DNA from: Syntrophaceae bacterium
Lineage (GTDB): Bacteria > Desulfobacterota > Syntrophia > Syntrophales > Smithellaceae
Length of the DNA: 64,000 nucleotides
Direction: 5' to 3'
NCBI GenBank assembly: GCA_018436925.1
Contig: JAHDKI010000009.1
Coordinates: 147,968-211,967 of the forward strand
Positions 8,741 through 16,961 of the stretch are shown here, piece by piece. The position numbers and the translations under genes are program-made. The notes under the pieces were generated by a model. It saw only the letters and a program-made list of their open reading frames with translations. It did not search any database and was not told where the DNA came from. Every line of letters begins with the position of its first letter. Positions within the stretch are counted from its first letter, which is position 1.

Positions 8741-9118
8741 ATGATTCGGAATCAAAAAGGTTTTACGTTAATTGAAATCATTGCCGTGTTGGTCATTTTG
8801 GGCATCCTGGCGGCTGTCGCGGTACCGAGATACATCGATTTGCAAAATGAAGCCAGAATCAATGCGGCTCAGGGGGCCATTGCGGAAGTCAAGTCCAGAG
8901 CGAATCAGTATTATGCAATAAAATTACTCAGAAATGGCGCTGTTCCAACGGCAGCTGCAGTAATTGCATCGGTGACAGCAACACCTGACTTGGGTGACGA
9001 TTTCGTTGTTGGTTTTGCAGCATCCGGAAGTGGAGCTACGATAAGCGTAACTGAAGTGAAGGGAGTACCAATGACTCCAGCGGTGGAAGGCAGTTGGATC
9101 TATCCGACGAATCCTTAA
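8741..9118 (+). CDS. Major type IV pilin, MSHA type
   Basis: Prepilin of 125 residues with leader MIRNQKG, cleavage before Phe in 'G/FTLIEIIAVLVILGILAA', Glu at position +5 and a long hydrophobic N-terminal helix. The sequence after the helix ('PRYIDLQNEARINAAQGAI') resembles MSHA-type pilins rather than Geobacter PilA. A GGGGAGG site 9 bases before the ATG is very strong, fitting an abundantly made protein. It is followed by an efficient intrinsic terminator and a paralogous pilin gene, so this copy is the likely main fibre subunit. No disulfide-loop cysteines are present. Confidence 0.92.
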   Translation: MIRNQKGFTLIEIIAVLVILGILAAVAVPRYIDLQNEARINAAQGAIAEVKSRANQYYAIKLLRNGAVPTAAAVIASVTATPDLGDDFVVGFAASGSGATISVTEVKGVPMTPAVEGSWIYPTNP

Positions 9119-9142
9119 CAGGAGAATCTGGATTATCAAAAA

Positions 9143-9183
9143 AAGAGCGTGGAAGCGACGAAATGCTCCACGCTCTTCTTTTA
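9143..9183 (+). terminator. Rho-independent terminator between the two pilin genes
   Basis: An 11-bp perfect stem AAGAGCGTGGA/TCCACGCTCTT with a 13-base loop is followed by CTTTT. It lies in the 93 bases between the first pilin and its paralogue. Read-through past it would lower expression of the second pilin relative to the first. Confidence 0.85.
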
Positions 9184-9217
9184 GAAGCTAAAATCGAAGA
9201 AAAGAGAAGAAGTGTTC

Positions 9218-9583
9218 ATGAATGAAAAGGGCTTTACGCTGATCGAACTCATTGCCGTGATCGTGATTTTTGGAATTCTCGCTGCTGTGGCCATTCCGCG
9301 TTACATCGACATGCAGGATCAGGCCAGAATCAGCGCGGGCCAGGCGGCGATAGCCGAGGTAAAATCCCGCGCTAATAAGTCCTATGCCTTAATGTTCATG
9401 AGACATGGCAAGATTCCGAGAGTGGCATCCGTTGTTGAGATGGTGGGCAATAATCCGAATGTCGGCGCCGATTTCTCCGTTTCTTTTAGCGACACCGGCC
9501 GTATTCGGGTTAGTTCGGTGAAAGGCGTTGCGCTGGATCCGAATGTTACAGGAACCTGGGTGTCTCCCAGTGCCTCACCCTGA
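9218..9583 (+). CDS. Second MSHA-type pilin
   Basis: Prepilin-like protein of about 121 residues with a short leader (MNEKG) before 'FTLIELIAVIVIFGILAAVA'. It shares with the upstream pilin the stretch 'PRYIDMQDQARISAGQAAI' and the closing Gly-x-Trp-x-x-Pro pattern, so it is a tandem paralogue, comparable to the mshA/mshB pair. An in-frame GTG six bases upstream (9212) is an alternative start giving a 7-residue leader. No promoter of its own is evident; it lies just after a strong terminator and may be expressed at a low level as a minor or initiating subunit. Confidence 0.88.
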   Translation: MNEKGFTLIELIAVIVIFGILAAVAIPRYIDMQDQARISAGQAAIAEVKSRANKSYALMFMRHGKIPRVASVVEMVGNNPNVGADFSVSFSDTGRIRVSSVKGVALDPNVTGTWVSPSASP

Positions 9584-9642
9584 AAAAGGGCAATACCTTC
9601 TCCGGTTAACTTATTCCTTTTCTCTAAGAATGAAGAAACAAG

Positions 9643-11718
9643 CTATTCTATTTTTGCCAATCTTTTTTGAATAATGTTTAGAATTTCAGATTCGTCCGGC
9701 GCGTAAATCAAAATCTGTTTGTCTAAAAATAGTTCATGCAAGAATGCTTTCAAAGGGAGCCGACCCTTGAGGCAGATTAACCTTGAGATCTGATCATCAA
9801 GAGACTTCAGATCATTCAAACGGAAAGAAATCTCAATGAGCGCAACCACGGCATAAGGATCCTCCGGCATAGAGGTCTGATATAAAGTCCAAAAATAAGC
9901 AGCGGCGCTATCGTTTCCTTTTTGGCGTTCGATTTCTGCCAGGCATACTTGAGCAAAAGCATGCGTGATGTCTTTTTTCAAAAAAACACGCAAGGCGGTT
10001 TCCGCTTCGTTAAAATTCCTCTCTTTGATCAAAAGTAGAATGTAGGTTTCCATTAGCGTTAAATTCGACGGATATTTTTCAAGTTTCTCTTTTATTAGCG
10101 ATTTAGCTTGCTGTGTTTCTCCGGTTAACAAAAGCAATCTGGCAATATAAGGGTAATTGGGAATGTAGCGGCTCAGAGTGCTTCTGGATTCTTCAAAAAA
10201 AGGCATCGCCTTGTCATAGTCCCGTTTTTTATAATAATAAATTCCCATGTTATGCAGATGAGTGCTCCTAGCCTGAGAGCTGCCGAAATTGTTCAAGGAA
10301 AGCGCTTTTTGATATTCAAGAATCGCTTGGTCGTCTTCTCCGAGTTTGGTTAGATAAACCCCAAGATTGGAATGAGGTCTGCTCAATCCGGGAGATTTTT
10401 CGATATTGTCAAACCAAAGTTTAAAATCATCGCTTACGATGTCGTTGCGACGGTAGGTGGCATCTCCAAGGCCCGCCAAAAGAACGACCACAGAGGCGCA
10501 AACGAGAAATTGAATGACCCTTCTATAAGAGAAATAATCGATGACCCAAACAGCAAATTGGGCAATTGGAACAAATAAAAACATGGAAGGGATATAGTTG
10601 CGGTGTTCGTATATCATTTCCAGAGGCAGGATGCTGCTTTCGATAATGTGATTTAAAAAGTAAAAAAGAATGCAAAACGAGATGAGCGGCCGTTTTCTGG
10701 CCAAAAATAGAGCCAGGACAATGGATAAGACAATCAAAAGGATGGCGGGAATCGTCGTCCAGGGCTGCAAAAGAGAACGGGAAACTTCAATATCATACAG
10801 CAATGTCAGCCGGGAACCGATCGGATAAAACAAAAGCGAAAGATAGAAAATCAAGACGCGCGGTTGGGTTAAAATCCTTTCCGTGAGAGAAAAATCCCTT
10901 ATGTGATAACCGGAAAGGGCATTGGAAAAGCCGCCGGAATACAGATAGCCGATTATAATAACGAGTAGGGCCGGAAGAATCAAAAGTTTAAAGAGTCTTT
11001 TGATATTGGTTTTGGTCGCCGTTTGAATGAAAAGTAAATCGTATAAAGCGATACTGGCAAGAAGAAGGATCGCATTTTCCTTTGAAAGAAAGGCGGCCAT
11101 CGCAGACAGAAAACAGCCGACAAAAAATAGAATTGCCTGGCCGGTTTTTTCAGAAGTTCTGCCTTTGAGATAAAGATACATCGACAGAATGTAAAACATG
11201 CCGGCCATCGAAGCCATCCGCTGGACTACGTAAGTGACGGAAGTGACATGCACCGGATTGAGCGCCCAGAAAAAAACAGAAAGAAGGGCAACCGGGTAGG
11301 CGATACCGGCAAATTCATCTTTCAGGCGCGGCAATTTCAATGTGTTTAGAATCAATAGAAATAAAAAAATGGAAGAAAGGTAATGAATGGCGAAATTGAC
11401 CAGGTGAAAACTTAAAACGTCCATGCTGCCGATTCTATAGTTCATGGCGAAACTAAGATACGACAAGGGTCTGGATAATCCGTCTTTTTTGATTCCGGAT
11501 ATGCATTTCTTGAGGTCTGAGCCGGAAAAAGATTTTAATTGAACATGCGGATTTTCAACGATATTGGCAAAATCGTCAAAATGCCAGTCTCCTTGAAAAC
11601 TGTTTGAGTAAATAATCAGCAATGCTGCCAAAAGCGCAATGCAGGTGAAGGCAAAATCGCGATTAAAGAAGCGGTTAAATTGAAGCGGAAGAGTAAAACC
11701 GTTTTGCTTTGTCAGCAT
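9643..11718 (-). CDS. Polytopic membrane protein with C-terminal TPR repeats (TMTC/GT-C-like)
   Basis: The 691-residue product has an N-terminal half with roughly ten or more membrane segments and an early periplasmic loop containing an acidic pair ('WHFDDFANIVENP'), as in GT-C fold transferases. The C-terminal half (from about 440) carries tetratricopeptide repeats ('SRPHSNLGVYLTKLGEDDQA'). The arrangement matches the DUF1736/TMTC family, related to O-mannosyltransferases. It sits between pilin and minor-pilin genes on the opposite strand, so a role in pilin glycosylation is a reasonable guess, not shown. It diverges from the ECF sigma gene across a 274-base gap. Confidence 0.7.
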   Translation of the reverse strand: MLTKQNGFTLPLQFNRFFNRDFAFTCIALLAALLIIYSNSFQGDWHFDDFANIVENPHVQLKSFSGSDLKKCISGIKKDGLSRPLSYLSFAMNYRIGSMDVLSFHLVNFAIHYLSSIFLFLLILNTLKLPRLKDEFAGIAYPVALLSVFFWALNPVHVTSVTYVVQRMASMAGMFYILSMYLYLKGRTSEKTGQAILFFVGCFLSAMAAFLSKENAILLLASIALYDLLFIQTATKTNIKRLFKLLILPALLVIIIGYLYSGGFSNALSGYHIRDFSLTERILTQPRVLIFYLSLLFYPIGSRLTLLYDIEVSRSLLQPWTTIPAILLIVLSIVLALFLARKRPLISFCILFYFLNHIIESSILPLEMIYEHRNYIPSMFLFVPIAQFAVWVIDYFSYRRVIQFLVCASVVVLLAGLGDATYRRNDIVSDDFKLWFDNIEKSPGLSRPHSNLGVYLTKLGEDDQAILEYQKALSLNNFGSSQARSTHLHNMGIYYYKKRDYDKAMPFFEESRSTLSRYIPNYPYIARLLLLTGETQQAKSLIKEKLEKYPSNLTLMETYILLLIKERNFNEAETALRVFLKKDITHAFAQVCLAEIERQKGNDSAAAYFWTLYQTSMPEDPYAVVALIEISFRLNDLKSLDDQISRLICLKGRLPLKAFLHELFLDKQILIYAPDESEILNIIQKRLAKIE

Positions 11719-11916
11719 CTAAAAGCCTCAAATTAAAAAGTCATGAGCATGCCTGTGGTGAGGTTTCATGTGAAAGTTTCTCGTCAATAGGTCCAGCCAA
11801 AACTGTTATTCAGAGCTCCGATTCGATTGATTCACGACATAAACATAATGAGAGGATACCTACTATGAATTGTGAGATTTGTCCAAAATAAATTTGTTGT
11901 TTTTACTTGAATTTAC

Positions 11917-11945
11917 TTGATATTCAGCGAAGTGAATACTAGTAT
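11917..11945 (+). promoter_or_regulatory. Sigma-70-like promoter of the ECF sigma gene, with palindrome at -10
   Basis: TTGATA (11917-11922), a 17-base spacer and TAGTAT (11940-11945) lie 48 bases upstream of the sigma-factor start. The -10 box is embedded in the perfect 12-bp palindrome AATACTAGTATT (11935-11946), a possible operator. The 274-base divergent gap holds no other supported gene. Confidence 0.5.
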
Positions 11946-11992
11946 TTTCCATGCGTATCGCTGTTTGTGTTTGAGCGTTTAAAGGAAGCCGG

Positions 11993-12553
11993 ATGGATGT
12001 GCCCATGAAACAAAAGACGGACGCAGAAATCATTGACATTGTGTTGAAAGGGGACTCAAAAGCTTATGCTATCATTGTTGAAAAATTCAAAACACCCATC
12101 TTCAATCTCGCCTACCGGATGACGGGAAATCGGACCGACGCAGAGGATTTGACACAGGAGATCTTTATCCGGGCTTATCTGCATCTGAACAAATTCAATC
12201 CGGAAAAAAGGTTTTTCACCTGGCTGTATACAATCGCCCTCAATTTGATCCGCAATCATCTTAAAGCCCTCTCCAGGCGGCGCCGGGATGAGTCTCAGAT
12301 CGTTTTAATAAACGCGCAACAAAATGACGCTGGGAATCGGCAGATTCATCCAGAACCGTTTGAACCGGAGTCGATCCTTCTGGAGACCTCTCTTTTGCGT
12401 CTTCCATCGGATCTCAGGGAGGTTATTGTTTTGCGATATTATCAGGGCTTGTCGTTTGAAGAAATCGCCTCAATCACCGGAAAATCGCAAAGCGCCGTAA
12501 AAATGCGCACGTATCGCGGCTTGGAAAAGTTGAAAAAGACGATGAACCTTTGA
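11993..12553 (+). CDS. ECF-family RNA polymerase sigma factor
   Basis: A 186-residue group 4 sigma factor. Sigma region 2 (about 25-95) includes 'NLAYRMTGNRTDAEDLTQEIFIRAY' in part, and region 4 (about 130-183) has the '-10/-35 element' helix-turn-helix 'LPSDLREVIVLRYYQGLSF' followed by 'SAVKMRTYRGLEKLKK'. It is close to the RpoE/SigW-like type. AAGGAAG five bases before ATG 11993 supports this start; a second ATG at 12005 is possible. The next gene, 59 bases downstream, encodes a small multi-pass membrane protein positioned like an anti-sigma factor. The pair lies between the pilins and the minor pilins. Confidence 0.93.
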   Translation: MDVPMKQKTDAEIIDIVLKGDSKAYAIIVEKFKTPIFNLAYRMTGNRTDAEDLTQEIFIRAYLHLNKFNPEKRFFTWLYTIALNLIRNHLKALSRRRRDESQIVLINAQQNDAGNRQIHPEPFEPESILLETSLLRLPSDLREVIVLRYYQGLSFEEIASITGKSQSAVKMRTYRGLEKLKKTMNL

Positions 12554-12612
12554 AAAAAAAATGTGACTTTGGTTTCATTCCGATTGTATAGCTCAGTATA
12601 AGGGTTACCGAT

Positions 12613-13215
12613 ATGGAAAAAAACTATTCGCAAATCATCCGCATGATGAAAAACGCTCCGACGCTTGATCCGCCGGAAGATCTGGCAAAACGAATATTTA
12701 TGCGGCTTGAAGAAAAGACGAAAGGACAAAGCCTGACAAAGAGCCGCGATATATTTCATCTCAGACGGAAGTCATCCGACAGATGGACGACCATTTTCGA
12801 TCCCGTCACAACACTAGCCCAGTGTTCCATGATTTATCTTGCCATAGGCTTTTTTTATTTTGTTGCCGGCAGTGTCACGATTTTGGGGCTTTCCGGAATA
12901 TTATCCTCGTTTGAGATTCCCGTCTGGCTGAAGCTTCAACCCTGGCTGGCCCTGGCAAGCGGCATGTTCATTTTAATCTCCGCCTTCCTGATGCTTCGGC
13001 GGCCCGCTCTGATCCGCTATATTCAGCGCGCAATGCTTGTTCATACCGCCCTCATTTTCATCAACGCGCTTTTTCTGGAATTCATGGTTTCATTTTCCGG
13101 CGCAATGCTCTATATTTTTATCCTGACTGCGGCGGCAATAGTCTTCGGCGTGTTACTGCTCGGCGCGCTGCGGTCTGTCGCAGGGCATCTTGTCATGAAG
13201 GAAGCACGTCTATGA
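12613..13215 (+). CDS. Multi-pass membrane protein, candidate anti-sigma factor
   Basis: A 200-residue protein with a 65-residue charged cytoplasmic N terminus ('MMKNAPTLDPPEDLAKRIF', resembling the start of anti-sigma domains) and about four membrane helices between residues 72 and 190. It has no HxxxCxxC zinc motif. Placement immediately after an ECF sigma gene is the classical anti-sigma position; sequence alone does not prove it. The stop overlaps the ATG of the first minor pilin by 4 bases (ATGA), tying expression of this regulator to the minor-pilin operon. Confidence 0.6.
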   Translation: MEKNYSQIIRMMKNAPTLDPPEDLAKRIFMRLEEKTKGQSLTKSRDIFHLRRKSSDRWTTIFDPVTTLAQCSMIYLAIGFFYFVAGSVTILGLSGILSSFEIPVWLKLQPWLALASGMFILISAFLMLRRPALIRYIQRAMLVHTALIFINALFLEFMVSFSGAMLYIFILTAAAIVFGVLLLGALRSVAGHLVMKEARL

Positions 13216-13703
13216 TCTGTAAGAGCAATTCAAAGGGCTTCACGTTTCTTGAGATCATTGTCGTCTTGATCGTCTTAGGGATTATGGCGGTTTTGGTTGT
13301 CAACCGTGCATCGAGTTTTAACGCCGAGGTTTATGCCGGCGCGGATGCGCTGAAATCCCATATAAGATATGCGCAGACCGTGGCCATGAATACCAATGAG
13401 GGAGCCGGAATTACCTATGACCCTGCAACCAATCAGTATTGGATGTATCGGGGAACCGATCCGACGAATGTCATGCTCCTGCCCGATGATGCGCAATTTG
13501 CAACCGCCGATCGGAAGATCGATCTGGACGCTAAAAATATTCGAATCAACCAGGGATTTCGTGTTTATTTTAACAACCGGGGCATTCCACATGACGGCAA
13601 TTCGGCCATGCTGATGTTTTCTCTGGCGCTTCGCGTCAGCGCAAATACAGGTGGCCCCTCTAAAGACATCACGATTTATCCCCTGACAGGATATGTACCA
13701 TGA
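13212..13703 (+). CDS. Minor pilin/pseudopilin, GspH/MshC-like
   Basis: A 163-residue prepilin with leader MICKSNSKG, then 'FTFLEIIVVLIVLGIMAVLV', and Glu at +5. Residues after the helix (about 30-110) have the GspH-type pattern in which a Leu-Lys-x-x-I-R-Y-A-Q segment precedes a beta sheet ('DALKSHIRYAQTVAMN'). In MSHA loci this position after the major pilins is held by mshC. It overlaps both neighbours by 4 bases. Minor pilins of this group initiate assembly and form the fibre tip. Confidence 0.82.
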   Translation: MICKSNSKGFTFLEIIVVLIVLGIMAVLVVNRASSFNAEVYAGADALKSHIRYAQTVAMNTNEGAGITYDPATNQYWMYRGTDPTNVMLLPDDAQFATADRKIDLDAKNIRINQGFRVYFNNRGIPHDGNSAMLMFSLALRVSANTGGPSKDITIYPLTGYVP

Positions 13704-14050
13704 AAAAGCAGGCCGGATTTACATTGATCGAAGTCATCGTCACTATCGTCATTCTGGCGATTGCCGCAACAGCTTTTCTGGCCTATTTCGGACGGGCCTT
13801 TACCGGAAGCGCCGTTCCGGCAGGGCAGGTTCAAAGACAGTATGCGCTGATCCAGAGAATGGAAACGCTAACGGCTCAATATCGCCAGGGCCTGGCTGCG
13901 GGGACGTTGAATTTGGCGGCCATTTCCTGTCCGGAGGGATGTATCTGCAATATTACCAACACGCTGCCCGGATACACAACCGCGACAGATCATCTCCAGG
14001 TGACCTGTTCAGACGGCGAGCAAACCGTGTTTGCCATTTTTACACAGTAG
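13700..14050 (+). CDS. Minor pilin, GspI/MshD-like
   Basis: A 116-residue prepilin: leader MKKQAG followed by 'FTLIEVIVTIVILAIAATAF', Glu +5. Its short length and the 'QVQRQYALIQRMETLTAQYR' segment fit the GspI/PilV/MshD group. Three cysteines cluster near residues 76-82 ('CPEGCICN') with a fourth at 109, probably disulfide-bonded in the periplasm. It starts within the last 4 bases of the preceding minor pilin and precedes the MshO-like gene by 8 bases. Confidence 0.8.
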   Translation: MKKQAGFTLIEVIVTIVILAIAATAFLAYFGRAFTGSAVPAGQVQRQYALIQRMETLTAQYRQGLAAGTLNLAAISCPEGCICNITNTLPGYTTATDHLQVTCSDGEQTVFAIFTQ

Positions 14051-14058
14051 GCGCATCG

Positions 14059-14613
14059 ATGAATACTAATCTCAAAACCGCAAACGCCGGATTTACACTG
14101 ATCGAAATCATCATCGTTTTGGCATTGGTGGGTATTCTGGCGGTCGGGCTAAGTCTGGGTTTGATCAAGGGGGTTGAAAGCTATCTGTTTGCGAGCGAAT
14201 CTGTACAATTGTCTCAAAAAGCCCAGGTTGCCATGACGAGAATCAAGAAAGAACTTACAGATGTGCAAACCATCACGGAAGCGACAGCTGAAAGAATCCG
14301 ATACACACCGGCTCAAGGCGGAGGGATATTGGTGATTGAGCGTTCAGGAAACAGGATTTTCATGAGGTGGTTCAATCCGGACGGTTCTCTGATTGACGGC
14401 GTGCTGATCGACGGCGTTGCGCAATCGCAGGCGCTTTTTTCATATTTCAAATCGGATGACAGTGCCTGGGCGACAACGACGGCTAATTTCAATGAACTTG
14501 ACAGGATCCGGGTGACTTTGACCCTGACGCAAAGTTCGGGCGGAACAATCAGTTTCAACACAACCGTGAATCCCAGGAGGACGGATTTGAGAAACGAGCC
14601 GCTGCTGAACTGA
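14059..14613 (+). CDS. Minor pilin, GspJ/MshO-like
   Basis: A 184-residue prepilin starting at ATG 14059, with leader MNTNLKTANAG and 'FTLIEIIIVLALVGILAVGL', Glu +5. A much longer open frame reaches upstream to 13693, but it covers the MshD-like gene in another frame and its extra N terminus is a nonsense shadow. The ATG and prepilin motif fix the start. The body ('QKAQVAMTRIKKELTDVQTI') is the GspJ/PilW/MshO pattern. It lies fourth in the mshC-D-O-P-like order. Confidence 0.8.
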   Translation: MNTNLKTANAGFTLIEIIIVLALVGILAVGLSLGLIKGVESYLFASESVQLSQKAQVAMTRIKKELTDVQTITEATAERIRYTPAQGGGILVIERSGNRIFMRWFNPDGSLIDGVLIDGVAQSQALFSYFKSDDSAWATTTANFNELDRIRVTLTLTQSSGGTISFNTTVNPRRTDLRNEPLLN

Positions 14614-14626
14614 TCGGTAACGAAAG

Positions 14627-15538
14627 ATGAAAGGCAAAACAATCGTGACTAAAAGCGCCCCCCAAAGACAAGCCGGTTCGACCCTGGTCGTCATCATTAT
14701 CGCCATCGTCGTGGTGGCGGTTTTGGGCGTCGGAATGTACACACTGACATCAACCGGGCAGCTCAATCAGGCCAGAGCGCAGAACGACGCCAAGGCCTAT
14801 TACATCAGCGAATCCTGTATTCGGATCGCGGCCAGTGAATACAAAGCGGCAGACGCCAATTTGAAGAATTCAAAGCTCGTTGCCCTGAACAATAAAAGTT
14901 TCACCATGCCCGAAAATCAGGGATCCTGTACGGTGCAGGTCTATCCCTATTGGTTTTATGCAAACACGCCAAGTACCGCGGGTTCAACATCCATTGAACT
15001 CTACTTTCCGGGAGCGGTTCCTCCTGCGGACCAGGATAGTAATAATGCGATAAATATTCCCAATAATGTTGAAGGAAGGCTGAAAAACGCAAATGGTGAA
15101 GTGTATGAATTTACAAACACAAATATAGAATCAAATTTCACGCAAAATGCTGGAACGAAAGCTACGTTTACCTTGAACGCACCGCTTGGCGCAAATTCAA
15201 TTCAGGCGGGTAACGAACTTTTTCTAGGATTTGAATTTTCCTCAGCCGTTATTTTGGATGGAAATTTGGTTATAACTTTGCCGGACAACGCATTGTCCGA
15301 AATCTTTCCACCGGAAAGAGGCATAATATTTCTGGATGAATCATGCGATGGAAGCAATCCCATCATCTATTCATACAATAGACGCACGGAACCGGAGCAA
15401 GGAAAGGTCGCCTTAACGAATTTAGCTTATCTAGGATCTTGTTCACCGGAACCCAATCCGTTTTCTGCAGGCGGCGAAATAATCATTTATATCGGGAAAA
15501 ATATAGGATTTCGATCAACTGCCAATTTCGGCAATTAG
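14627..15538 (+). CDS. MshP/PilX-like pilus assembly protein
   Basis: A 303-residue protein whose N terminus carries 'QAGSTLVVIIIAIVVVAVLG': a prepilin-like helix in which the cleavage site is followed by Ser and position +5 is Val instead of Glu. This GS-x-LV start is typical of MshP and PilX/GspK relatives. The segment 'AKAYYISESCIRIAASEY' is also a PilX-like feature. The remaining 220 residues are Asn-rich, low in charge and not recognised; they look lineage-specific. Local base composition is more AT-rich than the motor genes. It is 12 bases from the lectin-fold gene. Confidence 0.65.
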   Translation: MKGKTIVTKSAPQRQAGSTLVVIIIAIVVVAVLGVGMYTLTSTGQLNQARAQNDAKAYYISESCIRIAASEYKAADANLKNSKLVALNNKSFTMPENQGSCTVQVYPYWFYANTPSTAGSTSIELYFPGAVPPADQDSNNAINIPNNVEGRLKNANGEVYEFTNTNIESNFTQNAGTKATFTLNAPLGANSIQAGNELFLGFEFSSAVILDGNLVITLPDNALSEIFPPERGIIFLDESCDGSNPIIYSYNRRTEPEQGKVALTNLAYLGSCSPEPNPFSAGGEIIIYIGKNIGFRSTANFGN

Positions 15539-15550
15539 GTAGGGGGTAAG

Positions 15551-16906
15551 ATGATTAAGATGAAGAAAATTATTTTGATTATATTTTCATTATTAATAAT
15601 GACGGCGATATCCTTTGGCGCGCAAAAAACGCTAACCACTTACACGTGGGACGGCAATCTGAATATCAATGTTTCCAGTCCCGACGACGTCAACAAATTT
15701 GAGCTCTCTTTCGGCAATGGCGATGATCCCGAAAATCAATTTACGACGCTTTCGGGGCAATGGCGCGTGCAGGATGGTTATTTAACCGTTGGTACTGGGG
15801 ATAGTCGTCTTATCTTTGAACACGGCGAAGGAAACGATTATCGAATTTCGGTAAATGCGACGGTGCCCATGTTTCTTTTACAACAACCAGGATTTGGGAT
15901 ATATTATCGTGTTACGGGGACTACAAACATCAACGGATACTGCTTTGAGTATGCACCCAGACAAACAGGTTCAGGCATAGATTTCAACGTTCGAAAAATC
16001 GTTAATGGAAACCACAATCAAGCTCCCTTTCAAACGTTATACCGAACGACTAGCCAGTTCCGAGACATCTACAATAAATCCCATCAGATATCCATTACCG
16101 TCCAGGGCAATCGTCATATCATCAAGATCGACGGACAGGAAATTATGAACTTTGTCGACAATGATTATTTAACCGGTAAAACGGGTCTTCGCACCCGAGA
16201 TGCCATTGGAATATATACGCCGAATTTTCATCATGTCTTGATTCATGCCATTCCTCCTCTGAAAACCGGAGAAGTGGTCTGGTGGTCCTTCGAGGAAGGG
16301 GATGGAGACGTTGCCTATGGCTCTGGTTTCGTCAACGGAATCGAAGAAAACAATGGAAGAATGAGTTCGGGAATCGAGCGAAATAACTCTGGAATATACG
16401 GGTCGGCAATCCAGTCTAGAGGTAGTGCCAGCATTACTGTTGATCATGCTTCCGTATTAAATCAAGATAATCAGTTTACAATAGAGGCCTGGGTAAGACC
16501 TTCAAATAATAATCAAACGGCACAGATGGTTTTTAAAGGTGTTGTGGGAAATCGAGGACATGGTCTTTATCAAAACAATAACAATTCTCCTGAATCCGGC
16601 GGCTGGAATGCACAGGTTTATACAACCAGCGGTGTTGTCCGCCTATGCTGGGGAGAAAGGCGCCCTTCAGTGAATCAATGGTATCATCTGGTGCTTTCCG
16701 TTAGCGGGTCATCAGCCACTTTTTATGTGAACGGTCAACTCAAAGCGTCCGAAAATTTATCCGGAACGATCGTATGGAATACAGACGATCTGATTATCGG
16801 ACAAAATTTCCAAGGTACTATAGACGAGGTCTTTTATTATAAACGAGCGCTGACCGCAGCCGATGTGAGTAGTCGATTTAATAAATACAAAGATAATATG
16901 CAGTGA
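15551..16906 (+). CDS. Secreted LamG/concanavalin-like protein in the MshQ position
   Basis: A 451-residue exported protein with a signal peptide (about residues 5-24, ending SFG-A). Two beta-sandwich domains follow: a divergent lectin-like one (about 45-230, 'DGYLTVGTGDSRLIFEHG') and a clear LamG-type domain (about 265-440, 'FTIEAWVRPSNNNQTAQMV' and 'GTIDEVFYYKRALTAADV'). MshQ, the last protein of MSHA loci, also carries a lectin-like domain, so this may be a pilus-tip or surface adhesin; alternatively it is a carbohydrate-binding exported protein. AGGGGG precedes the start. It ends the pilus locus. Confidence 0.7.
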   Translation: MIKMKKIILIIFSLLIMTAISFGAQKTLTTYTWDGNLNINVSSPDDVNKFELSFGNGDDPENQFTTLSGQWRVQDGYLTVGTGDSRLIFEHGEGNDYRISVNATVPMFLLQQPGFGIYYRVTGTTNINGYCFEYAPRQTGSGIDFNVRKIVNGNHNQAPFQTLYRTTSQFRDIYNKSHQISITVQGNRHIIKIDGQEIMNFVDNDYLTGKTGLRTRDAIGIYTPNFHHVLIHAIPPLKTGEVVWWSFEEGDGDVAYGSGFVNGIEENNGRMSSGIERNNSGIYGSAIQSRGSASITVDHASVLNQDNQFTIEAWVRPSNNNQTAQMVFKGVVGNRGHGLYQNNNNSPESGGWNAQVYTTSGVVRLCWGERRPSVNQWYHLVLSVSGSSATFYVNGQLKASENLSGTIVWNTDDLIIGQNFQGTIDEVFYYKRALTAADVSSRFNKYKDNMQ

Positions 16907-16961
16907 CTTTAAAAGAAGCGTGCTAAATTCGTGTCAGTAATGAAAAACAGGATATAGGTAT

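Noticed and set aside
11670..11718. GFTL motif near the N terminus of the TPR membrane protein, resembling a prepilin site
   Set aside because: It lacks Glu at +5 and a pilin-like helix, and the protein is a large multi-pass one; coincidence.
11865..11891. Eight-codon frame with CxxC (MNCEICPK) upstream of the ECF gene
   Set aside because: Too short to judge, with no downstream regulatory hairpin; could be chance.
13693..14058. Extended start of the MshO-like pilin
   Set aside because: The extra 122 codons overlap the MshD-like gene out of frame; the prepilin leader fixes the start at 14059.
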